Below, in pieces: positions 51,701-61,948 of a stretch of DNA of 64,000 nt. The position numbers and the translations under genes are program-made. Below the pieces are notes generated by a model that was not told the DNA's origin, ran no database searches, and saw nothing but the letters and a program-made list of their open reading frames with translations. The stretch comes from Dipteronia dyeriana (lineage: Eukaryota > Streptophyta > Magnoliopsida > Sapindales > Sapindaceae), in contig CM065295.1 of assembly GCA_032871835.1 (NCBI GenBank), positions 40,360,360 to 40,424,359 of the forward strand, read 5' to 3'. Position 1 is the first letter of the stretch; each line of letters opens with the position of its first letter.

Positions 51701-54700
51701 AACACAAATACAAAGTTAACTTGCAAAATAAAAAGCAGTAAACCACGTCGTCAGAATAAACCACAATAAAACATGTGGTTCTACAAACCTCAAAAAGAGC
51801 CTTCAACTCAACATCTTCAACATTGCTATTGATGTTTCTGACAAAAAGAGTTCTAGAAGGGTGTTCACCATAAGGATGTTCACCAACCACCATACCATTA
51901 GAAACCCCTTGACCATTTGTGACTACCCCTTCTAATTCCATACCTCCACCACTACTGAAAAGGTCAAAATCTTCCAATTCATCTCCAGTATAGGCATAAA
52001 CACTATGTCCCGGATCATCAACCACTCCAGAAAACAGATCATCTTCATCAGGAAGCAGATTCCCTATAGTCTGCGCCTCAATCTCTTTCAAAGATTCAAA
52101 TGGTTCTTCTTCTCCATGGTGGGAACCAACGGTATCAAAAGGCTGATGGAATAGTACATCACTCCCTGACATTTTCACTGCACATTAATGGAGAAGCACA
52201 CAGGAATTTTATCAGTTTCAGTAATACAACCATCACCAAATAATTTAGGACCCATTCATTTGGATGGCTGTATTTCCTACTTTTGAGAACTATCTGGATG
52301 AAACACCATGTGAATTGTGGAAACCAAAGAAAAAAAATATAGAAAAAGTAGCTAAGTCTTTTAGAATGATATTCAGAATGACCCAACCAGTAAAATAATG
52401 CAGCCATCAATGTAAACACAGTGTTAGTCCATTGAAGTATCAAATTCTAGTCATTTGTGTACACATGGAATATTATGATGAGCATAATTATAAACATGTA
52501 TATAGGAGAGACAAGAAAAGAATCTAGGGTAAGAAAAAAAGCTGTCTTTTACAAAGATATTTAGAATGATCCAACAGAAAAATTAATAAAGCCATCTTAG
52601 TAACCATGAAGTATTAAGTCAACTTGAGTATCAATTTTAGCTATCATTGAACACAAGAAATGTAAAGATGAGCATATTTAAGACATGCATAAAAGAGCTT
52701 ACACTTTCGGCTAAATATATCAGACAATGAGCTGGAGAACAGGCTGCTTTCAGACTGGATTCCATTAATACCGATCCTGTTTCCACTAAATGTATAAGAT
52801 TGAGGTTGCACGCACAAATTTGACCATGATTTTGGGAGGTGATTCAAAGAATTCCATGATGTCTCAGACAAATTTGCAATTCTCCCCTCTCCACCAATGC
52901 CTAACTTTTTTGCTTGGTCTCTGGCTAAAGTTGAACGCCGCAGTTCTAACCAATCCACGGACGGAACCCCAATTGGTGAAAACTTTTCCTGTGGAGATGA
53001 AGCAACGAACTTGCTTCCAGATATTGGCACCATTCCTTCTGTACCTACCGAAGAACAACATTTACATATCAATTAGTCGGTAAAAGCGCTCTAATCACAT
53101 ATTGTTTTCAATTATAAATTATCTGTTACTACAAATAAGTTCAAATCACAGGGGAACATCATTACACTCAAGTTTTTCAGAAAAAAAAAATCAGAAGAAA
53201 ATAAAAACAAATAACAAGATACAATATATTAACTTAAATGGCAACAATATGTAAATTGAGACCCATATTGAAGACGCATCCAAAATGAATATTAGTCAAC
53301 CAAAGTCATGGAATACAAAGCAAAGTCTCATAACTACCATTCTACAACAAAAAAATTGTGCAAAAAGCTTTATAGAAATATTGGTTTCTAACGCATCAAA
53401 AATATCCAAATAACATATCTCCATAAACTGAGACAGCCAGAAAAGAAAACTAATTGGGCCAATCTTTGACACTGAGATCCTTAGCTCTATCATCTTCAAC
53501 ACTATTAATTTGTGCACATCTTTGTGTTTAGGTGTATGTATGACATGGGGAGAAACGGCTCCTTGAGGCACAGGGGCGGAAGGTAGAAAAGAAAAAAAAA
53601 AAAATCAGTATGTCAACATTCCTTACAATCACTTTCATACAAGTAAACTATCTCATAAGTTGACCACCAAACTACTTCCGATGATAATTAAACTTCAGTC
53701 AAGGTCAACCAGATTAGAAGCGTGTTTCAGAGAATATGTCAAACAACCATACCATAAAATAATTTAACAGAGTTACTTAGACGAGACCTTCCTTCTATTA
53801 CTCCCTTTACTCCAAAACTTATGGAACAAGATTCAGTAAAATCACACCCAGCAATGGCATTCACAAAATTCAGAACTCGAAGAAGGTTGGAAGCATTTCA
53901 CTCTATATAGTAAGTAACACAAAGTGATGCAAACATTATAAATATACTCACAAACGGCAAAGTCAGATATCTGTCAAGAAAACTCTTGCAAAGATGAGCC
54001 TAATATATTATATAGTGTCCTATTTACCTAGAATGACTCCAGTTATGAGTTATGACATTGAAATAATTGAGGAATTCATGGAATTATGAAAACATCACTC
54101 TATTCACCTAATCCACTAGGGGTGGGCAAAAATCCATTAAACCAAACCGAACCGAACCGAACCGGTGAACCGAACCGATCCAATCGGTTTTTTTCCGGTT
54201 TTTATGTAAAATCCGGTTCAGTTCGGTTTTAATTGGAGAAAACCGGATTTTCCGGTTCGGTGTCTTAAACCGAAAACCGAACCGAAAACCGGGATATATA
54301 AAGAAAAATCAATTTTTTTTCCACGCCTCCTCTCTCTCGCTGCCTCTCAACCCTAAATCCCTAAGTCTCTGATCTCTCAACCTCTGAACCTCGTCTCACT
54401 CACTCACTCACGTTGGCCGTCTCGCTCGTCCACCGTTCACCGTCTCTTTCTTCCGACGTTCTGGTGACGACGACGTTCTAGCGACAACTACATTCGACTA
54501 TGTTCGAGCGACGACAACGTTCGACCACGTTCGAGCGACGACGACGTTCGACCACGTTCGAGCGACGACGACGACGTTCAGCTTGTGAGCGGTGAGTATG
54601 ATTTTCTTCTCCGTCTTTCTTATCAACATTCTTTATTTTTGGTTTTCCATTTCGATCAGTTTTGCATATTACAATACATAAAACTGAGCAGTTTTGTATA

Positions 54701-57700
54701 CAATTTTCAAATATGAAAACAAACTTCCTATTTGTGAGTGTTGTGTGTTGATTGTTAACTGGGGTTCTGCTTCAATTCAGTTCTGGTTGCAAGAATTGCA
54801 TCGGCTGGTTTCAGCTCGTTGGATTTGCGTTTCTTCAACTCGTCTAATTTGCTCTTCTTCAGGCTTCAGGTAATTGCTCTTCAACTCGAATCTGTTATTA
54901 CATCATTTGTTTGTGTCGAATTTGTGATTTCCTCATTTGTTTGTGTCGAATTTGGTTGATTGATTGTGTGTCAAATCTTGGACATTAAAGAGGATCTAGA
55001 TAGATACTGTATCTTTCTTCTTTGCAATCCAATTAAGTAAATTAAATTCAGTCAAAGGAATCAGAAAAACTAGTCAAGTCTAGGCAGCTAGCTGAGCTTT
55101 TTGATCTTGTAAGATGCAAACCAATTGTTGTTGTCCCTTTTAGATATCTCAATTATATGAACTTCAATTCCCAGAATATATTGTACAATTGTCTTTAGAT
55201 CTTTAAAGGTTGTGATGCAATTGACAAACAAGCTGATTAAATTACTTCTTTATTGTCGCTTGTAAGCTGTAACTATAATATCATCCAGAGAGAATAGGAT
55301 GGATACTTTGCTGTCATTTGTGTGAACCTGTTAAAAATTTGATTCAAAAATTGTGCAGTCTTGGACATTTTAAAGAAACTGTAATGTTTGGGTGAGAATT
55401 TCGTGTTGATTCTTTTTTTATTGTAATCTAAAGACATGAAGCTTTCATTCATGACTAGTTTCACCTAAATTGGTTATATATTCTATTTTTGGTAAATTTT
55501 TGAACTTGAACAAAAATTGCTGGAATTTTTTTCGCAATAATGCAGTATTGGACATTTTCAAGAAATTGTATTGTTTGGGTGAGAATTTCGGGTTGAATCT
55601 TTTTGCATTGTAATCTAAAGACACTAAGCTATCATTCATGACTAGTTTCACCTAAGTTGTTTATATTCTAATTTTAGTAATTTTTTAAAGTTTTTGGTAA
55701 TGTTATCGTGACAGTGCAGTCTTAGACGTTTTCGATTAACTGTATTGTTTGCGTGAGAACTTTAACTGATTGTTTATTTCCATTATGTTTTTAAGTATGT
55801 GTTGAAATCTGAATTTCAATTGATTGTAGTTTTTATGTTTATCTACGAAAATAATTAATGTTGTTACTTTTATGTCTTCCTTTACTAGATTATATTAGAT
55901 TAAACATTGTTTGATTGATCTTTGACTCGCTAGTTGGATCTTGTGATCTATATATCAACATATTTGGGTCAGAGTTAGGTTCTGAGGATGTATGTATTTC
56001 TTAAATTGATATGTATATGGGTTATTTCTAGTTGTGGCAGCCAACGGATTAAGCTTGTGAGATTCTACTGTGTAGCTGGCCAGCTGCTGTCTACTGCTAG
56101 GAGGTAATTCACTCTCTAGAAATTACTTGTTAATTTGCTACTGTTCTGTGTTTATTGTTACAAAGTGTAGAATTTTAATTATGTTAAAATATGCTCTAAT
56201 TATTTGTTATTTTTTATGTTTTGACAGAAAATGAATGATGATATTGATAATGTTGTAGCAGTTAACAGCGAGTCAATAGAAAAACCCCCTATACAAGAGA
56301 AACTTAAAACTGTGGGTGGAAAGGGTAGATCTAGATCTGATGTTTGGAATCATTTTACACGATACCTAGATGGTGGGAGAATGAGAGCACAATGCAACTA
56401 CTGTCCAGCAAACTATGCTTGTGACTCAAATACCAATGGGACAACCAATATGAATAAGCACATAGATTATCAGTGCAAAAATTATCATGCTAAATTAGCA
56501 GCAGCTGACCCAAAACAAAAATGTTTAGTAAAACAAGCCTCTATCACTTCATTTACAACATCATCAACGGAGGGTTATGGTAGTAGTTTAGGTTTGGGTA
56601 TTTTTAATAAGGAGGATACTAGGAATGCATTAGCAGAGATGTTGATTGTTGACGAATTACCATTTAGATTTGTAGAGAAACGGGGTTTTCGTAAATTTTG
56701 TCGTGTGGGTATGCCTAGGTTTGATGTCCCATCTAAAAGAACAATAGTTAGGGATATTTTGCAAATGTATGTTGATATGAAGACGTCTTTGATGAAACAA
56801 TTTAAAGAGAGAAAGGTAAGGGTTTGTCTTACCACTGATACTTGGACATCAATCCAAAATATCAATTATATGGTTGTGACGGCCCATTTTGTTGATGAAA
56901 ATTGGCAATTGCAAAAGAGGATTTTGAGTTTTACTCAAATTTCCGATCATAGAGGGGAGACCATTGGGAAGTGTATTGAGAAAGTGTTAATCGATTGGGG
57001 TATTGATAGGGTTTTCACAATCACTGTAGATAATGCAAGTTCTAACAATACAGCCATTCTTTATGTGATTCGAAAGTTGAATAGTTGGCATGCAGATGGT
57101 GCGATTTTGGGTGGCAAGTATTTGCATTTACGGTGTTGTACACATATTGTGAATCTAATAGTAAACGATGGGTTAAAAGAGATGCATGAGTCGGTGTGTG
57201 CCATACGCAATGCCGTGAAATTTGTAAAATTGTCTCCTAGTAGATTCGAGAAGTTCAAAAAAAGTGTTGAGAGTGAAAAAATCCAAAACAAGGGCCTTGT
57301 AATGTTGGATGTGCCTACTAGGTGGAATTCAACCTATCTAATGTTGGCAAGTTCACTCAAATTTGTCAAAGCATTTGATCGGTTGGATGATGAAGATTTA
57401 CACTACCAAACCTATTTTAAGGAGGATGAAAATGAGCAAAAGCGAATTGGGCCACCACATTTTGAAGATTGGGAGAATGCTAAGGTATTTGTCCAATTCT
57501 TGAAAACATTTTATGATGTTACTTTGCAATTTAGTGCTTCATTGAGTGTCACTTCAAACTTATATTTTCATAAATGGAGCACAATTAACAACCAATTGAC
57601 ATCAATGAGTGGTGATGTGAATCACCTTGTGTGTCAAATGGCCTCTAGTATGAAAATTAAGTTTGAAAAATATTGGGGGAGTTTGGAGAAAACGAACAAG

Positions 57701-60185
57701 TTGTTGATAGTAGCAGTGGTGTTAGACCCTAGGTACAATTTGCAATATGTGTCTTACTATTTTTCGGTTTTCTATGGTGTTGCAAATCGTGAATCAATGA
57801 CTTCAAACATAAAAAATGTACTTGTTGAGTTATATGAATGTTATAGTGCATTATTCAGTGGTGGTGGTGGTGGTGGTGGTGGTGGTGGTGGTGCTGAAAT
57901 TCCCACATTTTGTGATCTAGAAAGTGATGATAGTAGTGTATTTGACCTTTCCATAGCCTTTTCGGAAACAGTTGAGAATCAAGAAAATCTTATGTGTAGA
58001 AATGTGGTTGAGAGGTATTTGTTAGAGCCTGTTGAACGGAAACGTTCTAATTTTGATGTATTGACTTGGTGGAGTGTTTCTAGTGCACATTATCCCATTT
58101 TGGCATTGATTGCCAAAGATGTGTTTGCAATGCCGATTTCCACTGTTGCATCTGAGTCTGCATTTAGTAGTGGAGGACGAGTTCTAGATCCATTTCGGAG
58201 TTCATTGACTCCTAAAACGGTGGAGTGTTTGATTTGTACACAAAATTGATTGCAAGCCAAGTATCATAGGAGTCAACTTGAAGAAGAAGTAATGCTAGCT
58301 CAAAATGATGATTCATCGTTAGAAAATTTGCAATTCATTGAAGATGCTGAAGCCGGTTAGTTTTTATTAATCAATTTGATAACAAGCTTATCTTTTACTA
58401 TTTTCATGTTTTATTTCAAATATACTAAACTTTACTTTTATCTATATACAGAACTTGAGAAGTTGTCAAAAGCATTGTCATCAATGCCAACATTTGATTC
58501 TTAAAAGTACTGAAGAATTGATTCGAGTTTGGATTCAATGGTTGTTTTTATTTGTATTATGGATGTATTTGTATTATGGATTTATTTATGTTATGGATTT
58601 ATTGTTTGAATAATTTTTAGTTGTTTTGTTTGTGTTATGGACTTAATGTTTGTATAATTTGTAGTTGTTTTTATTTGTATTATGGACTTATTGTTTAAAT
58701 AATTTATAGTTGCTTACATGTTTTTATTTGTATTATAGACTTATCACTTATGCAGTAATTTAATTATATTCGGTCAAAAAGGCCCCAACATATGAAAAAC
58801 TTGTGTTTTGTTTTTCAATTTTTGAGACTATAGAACATTTTATAAATTAAAGCCCAATACTTGGGCCCAATCGGCCCAAAACCGAAAAAACCGAACCGAA
58901 CCGAACCGGTTCGGTTTAATCGGTTTTTGATCGGTTGACAATTGTATATCGGATCGGATCGGATCACTTTTTCAAAAACCGAATAGTATCGTTTTTTTAT
59001 CGGTTCACTCTAAAAGTGAACCGATCCAATCAACGCCCACCCCTATAATCCACAGAGTTCATAGCTATAAAGGAAATGTCCTGAATGGAGATCAAGTATT
59101 CCTTCTAAACTATAACATCATACAACTAACATGAATGGTCGATACTTATTCTCTATTGGAAACATCCATTCATATGATTTTGTGATAAGGCAACAGATTT
59201 TGAGGCACAGATTGAGCTAGTTCTTGAATTCTTATGAACAGTACGGGCCATGGCTATAGAGAAAATCGTATAATGCAAGAATCTTACACATACCAGCAAA
59301 CCAAAACAGTTGAGACTGGCCAGTTGTTAAATAAACATTCACAATCTTTCACACAGTCATTATGACAAATCATTTCCATTTTTAATCCCAACCTTTATTG
59401 ACTTTAGCAACACGATCCTCCTAGTTCTCAGGAGATCATTTATTTAGTATTTATACAAAAATAATTACTATAACATCTAAGTTCACCTTACTAAATGGTC
59501 AAAACAACCAAACAAAGCTATTTAAAAGCATAAGCCGATAGTAAAGGGACCAACGATAGTATTTAAACACTATAACACCCCCCCTAATGTGCAAGATCAA
59601 CGGGATTGCCACGTGGCTCGAGCCCAAACACAAACACACAACTAATTCACATTACAATTAACAAATTTAAATGTAATCAAGTGGGAGGACTCGAACTCAT
59701 GACTCCCAGGCTCTAATACCATGTTTGTAACCACTAGACTCAAAAGCTTAAACCGATAAGAAAGGGCACAACAATAGTAACTGAGCACTCTTAACGGAAC
59801 TAGATCAAAAAGGTAACCAATTGAATGCTGCTCACCTTGGTGATCAGACATGGTATTCGGCTTCCACAATCCAATTTGTCTCTGTCCAATAAAAGTTGGT
59901 GACAATTAAATTCAAACAGAAACAAATGGTGGTCAAAAGATAAGAACATAACTAACACTTGAAACCACATCACGCATGCACACATAAGGAAAGAAATTTA
60001 AAATAGCGTAATACTATCATTCAGAAGAATAAATAAACATCGGTACTGTAATCTCATACAACTTTGACAATTGAAATTTTGGTGAGAATCTGGATGCACA
60101 AAAATACCTCAGCAGAAAAACGAAGTTCTTCAAAGAAAAGGGATGATGCAGATCCGCCCCTTTGATCCACTACTTCAGAAGGCAT
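45761..60185 (-). CDS. ML4: MEI2-like RNA-binding protein, 14 coding exons
   Basis: Exons by splice signals and continuity: 60185-60108, 59881-59836, 53044-52703, 52177-51789, 51688-51530, 51373-51257, 51173-51025, 50711-50629, 50540-50133, 48447-47796, 47225-47141, 47025-46957, 46818-46639, 45922-45761. All phases agree, total 2919 nt, 972 aa. Start MPSEVVDQRGG. RRM1 is at about 262-338 (TLFVRNINSNVEDVELKALF; RGFVMVSYYD), RRM2 at 347-425 (GTLVVFNLDS), and the MEI2-type C-terminal RRM3 at 797-915 (TTLMIKNIPNKYTSKMLLAA; NVGYAFINMID). An acidic stretch EIEAQTIGNLLPDEDDLFS precedes RRM1. Members act in meiosis and growth in the nucleus or cytoplasm by binding RNA. It belongs to the AML1/AML4 (MEI2-like 4) group by memory; the exact paralogue number is uncertain. 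The intron after 47141 starts with GC. The intron 59835-53045 carries a hAT element and a TRIM. Confidence 0.92.
49689..49968 (-). mobile_element. TRIM-like miniature LTR element in MEI2-like intron
   Basis: On the minus strand, a short LTR (49968-49900) ending ggttacttaca is followed by atggtatcaaag, close to the initiator tRNA-Met primer site. About 130 bases of non-coding interior follow, then a second short LTR (49767-49689) sharing tactgtc/tactatt and aagtttaagctttt words. There is no coding capacity. Related to the copy at 59471-59796. Confidence 0.6.
54470..54590. repeat. Short tandem repeat in hAT leader
   Basis: About four copies of a ~27-base unit built from cgacgacgacgttcg and accacgttcgag, in the GC-rich leader just before a gtgagt donor. 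Confidence 0.8.
55358..55765. repeat. ~180-bp tandem repeat (2.3 copies) in hAT 5' intron
   Basis: Copies start at about 55358, 55544 and 55716 with cagt-ttggacattttc. They share tgtttgggtgagaatttcg, gtaatctaaagacat and cattcatgactagtttcacc. The third copy is partial. Confidence 0.85.
56231..58504 (+). pseudogene. hAT transposase, single nonsense change near C-terminus
   Basis: Open for 672 codons from the ATG at 56231, nine bases after a tgacag acceptor. BED zinc finger: C55, C58, H77, C82. The RNase H-like core has D203 (TTDTWTS), D267 (TVDNASS) and E642 (ASESAFSS); W/R of PTRWNSTY is present. The hATC dimerisation region is about 590-690. The stop TGA at 58247-58249 sits where CTQNW is usual, so a Trp codon became a stop. 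Reading beyond gives LQAKYHRSQLEEE, a gt-ag intron 58356-58451 and a last exon 58452-58504, phase-consistent for 725 codons. Eleven GGT codons encode poly-Gly 544-554. In active relatives it excises and inserts the element; whether the truncated form works is unknown. Confidence 0.88.
57860..57892 (+). repeat. (GGT)11 microsatellite in transposase exon
   Basis: Eleven in-frame GGT codons giving poly-Gly between the core and the C-terminal dimerisation region. Confidence 0.97.
59471..59796 (-). mobile_element. TRIM-like miniature LTR element in MEI2-like intron 2
   Basis: On the minus strand, a short LTR (59796-59722) ending gtggttacaaaca is followed by tggtattagagc, nearly the initiator tRNA-Met primer site. 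The interior has gagttcgagtcctccc and cgtggctcgagccc; a purine tract taggggggg leads into the second LTR (59576-59471) starting tgttatagtgtttaaatact. LTRs share actatcgttgg/actattgttgtg, ccctttc/actatcgg-ttawgctttt. No coding capacity. It lies about 40 bases from host exon 2. Confidence 0.7.
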
Positions 60186-61000
60186 TGTGCAGCTGTAGAG
60201 CCCAGATGAAAAACCCGAAACAAAAACTCAAACTTTTTTCACTTGCTAGCTCTGCCCAGACTTCATGACCCTTCTCCTGAAAGTATTCACATCTCCTTCA
60301 GTTCACAGATGATGATCTAGATAATTTTTATTTAAAAATGAAAATCAAGCAACAAAGTAACCCCATCGGAAATTCAGCTTCAGAATTCTATAATTTCTAA
60401 TAATCAAGCACAAAGGAATTCGCTTTGTCTATATTTTTCCTGAGTGGTAGGTCACATAATTTATTTTTGCTGATTATCTGCTACCCAGATAAACTTAAAA
60501 TCAGTTTCCTCTTCCCTCTGTTTCTTACAATTTTTTTCCTGACTGAGACAATGAAACGAAGTACAATAATGTTATAAAAATGAAGAAGAACTATCTTACC
60601 TACCAACGACCAAACATGAATGCCTAGTTTGGTTCCTGAGTAAGAGTTACAAAAGCATATATCTATTAAACATTGCAAATTAATAATAAACCAAAATCCC
60701 CTGTTTGATGTGTACCTAATACTTCTCTGCAGCTTAGTTGAGCTAAATCTCAACAAAACCAAACTAAACATTCAAGATTTCCTTCAAATTATGCAATTCC
60801 ACTACAAAATATTTAAAATTCAGGCAACGATCGCGTTCAAAAACAAATCCAATCTGTTGAATTTAGGTTTCAACCCTGATAAGGAAAAAAAAATCAGTAC
60901 ATAAAAGCGAGAGAGAAAAAAAAAACACAAACAAACAAACAAACCAAACACAGAAAGTTTGACCTAAATTGAAATGACTTAAATGTAACAGAAACCGCAC

Positions 61001-61140
61001 CTTTACTCAGAAAAAAGCAAAACTTCACATGAGAGCCATCTTGGAATTTCGCTTTCCCTCTCAAGAAATGCAGAGGCTAAAACGGTGACGTAGACGAAGA
61101 GAGAGAAAGCGAAAGGCAGATCAAATTAACAATTCAGAGA
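61001..61140 (-). other. Probable 5'-UTR exon of MEI2-like gene
   Basis: C/T-rich leader-like sequence about 25 bases below a TATA box, ending at a possible donor gtgcgg (61000). An acceptor ctctacag lies at 60193, seven bases upstream of the ATG at 60185. Approximate borders only. Confidence 0.4.
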
Positions 61141-61162
61141 CAGGGACAGAGACAAAGAGAGA

Positions 61163-61170
61163 GATTTATA
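61163..61170 (-). promoter_or_regulatory. TATA box of MEI2-like gene
   Basis: The minus strand reads tctataaatctctctct. It is followed by a pyrimidine-rich start region, in the right place upstream of the leader. Confidence 0.5.
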
Positions 61171-61392
61171 GATGAGAAAACGGAAGGGATCTCAGCATCT
61201 TCTTTTCTTCTCTTCTTTTCCCTGCATTACAAGCCATTACACACCACACAAGAGAGAGAATATTTTCCTTTTTGTGTTTTTTTTTACTCTATATTTTTAA
61301 TCATAATAATTCTCAAATCACACAAAAACAAATCTCTCTCTTGAATGGAATCATACATTTAAATATACTGGAGAACGATATTTCGTTCGGCC

Positions 61393-61416
61393 ACCGGCGA
61401 GATTTCCCTCGCCGGT
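61393..61416. repeat. Perfect GC-rich hairpin upstream of MEI2-like gene
   Basis: Arms accggcgag (61393-61401) and ctcgccggt (61408-61416), spacer atttcc. It stands out in AT-rich surroundings, about 225 bases upstream of the TATA box. Confidence 0.8.
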
Positions 61417-61674
61417 CTGCGCTATAGAGAGAGAAGTTGAACCAAAAAAAAGTTGGAAGAAGAATTTTTAGGGAGAGAGTTTTTTTTTCCCTATATTTTA
61501 TTTATTTTGTTTAAATAAACTGACTTTTTAGTTGAGGCTTTGAAATGAAGACAAAACAGAAAAGAAATAGGCGGGGGTGGGGTGTTTTTCTTGTGTGTGT
61601 GGGGATAAAACGGAACTAAATTCGAGAACATTACTGTGTGACGGGCGTATGTATGCAAAATAATGATATTATAC

Positions 61675-61718
61675 CACGTGGCAAATACCTCTTATTGGAT
61701 TACTATGTATAGCACGTG
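61675..61718. promoter_or_regulatory. Paired G-boxes (CACGTGGC)
   Basis: CACGTG at 61675-61680 and 61713-61718, both extended to cacgtggca, 38 bases apart, with an attgg (inverted CCAAT) between. This ABRE-like pair lies about 500 bases upstream of the MEI2-like TATA box, a typical distance for bZIP/bHLH control. Confidence 0.5.
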
Positions 61719-61910
61719 GCATGAGTTGACTGTTCCAGACCTATGAGCCTGGCACACGGAAGCAGCTCTCGGCTAAAACGGACTCGCTCCTTGAAACACG
61801 AGTTTGCCTTTGATCAGGGTCTTTACTGTTTCTGGTTAGATAACGGCGTTACGGCTTTAGGACTGTGAGTCTGTGACTGTGTTGACGGCTTGGCCTGTAC
61901 ACCTTCATTT

Positions 61911-61948
61911 TTGGCTTGGCTTGGCTTGGCTGGCTGGTTGGCTGGCTT
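61911..61948. repeat. (TTGGC)n-type microsatellite
   Basis: Repeats of ttggc and tggctggttggctgg in a short GC-richer island. Confidence 0.9.

Larger units (their letters stand above)
54117..59045 (+). mobile_element. Autonomous-type hAT element inside MEI2-like intron
   Basis: 4929 bases with perfect 11-bp inverted ends taggggtgggc / gcccaccccta and a perfect 8-bp target duplication taatccac (54109-54116 and 59046-59053). Subterminal zones are full of accgaacc / ggttcggtt repeats. It contains a 5' leader with introns, a long transposase exon and a short last exon, on the strand opposite the host gene. It lies in host intron 2 and leaves the host splice sites untouched. Confidence 0.95.

Noticed and set aside
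59640..59720. tRNA-like gagttcgagtcctccc phrase
   Set aside because: No cloverleaf can be drawn; it is the interior of a TRIM next to its primer site.
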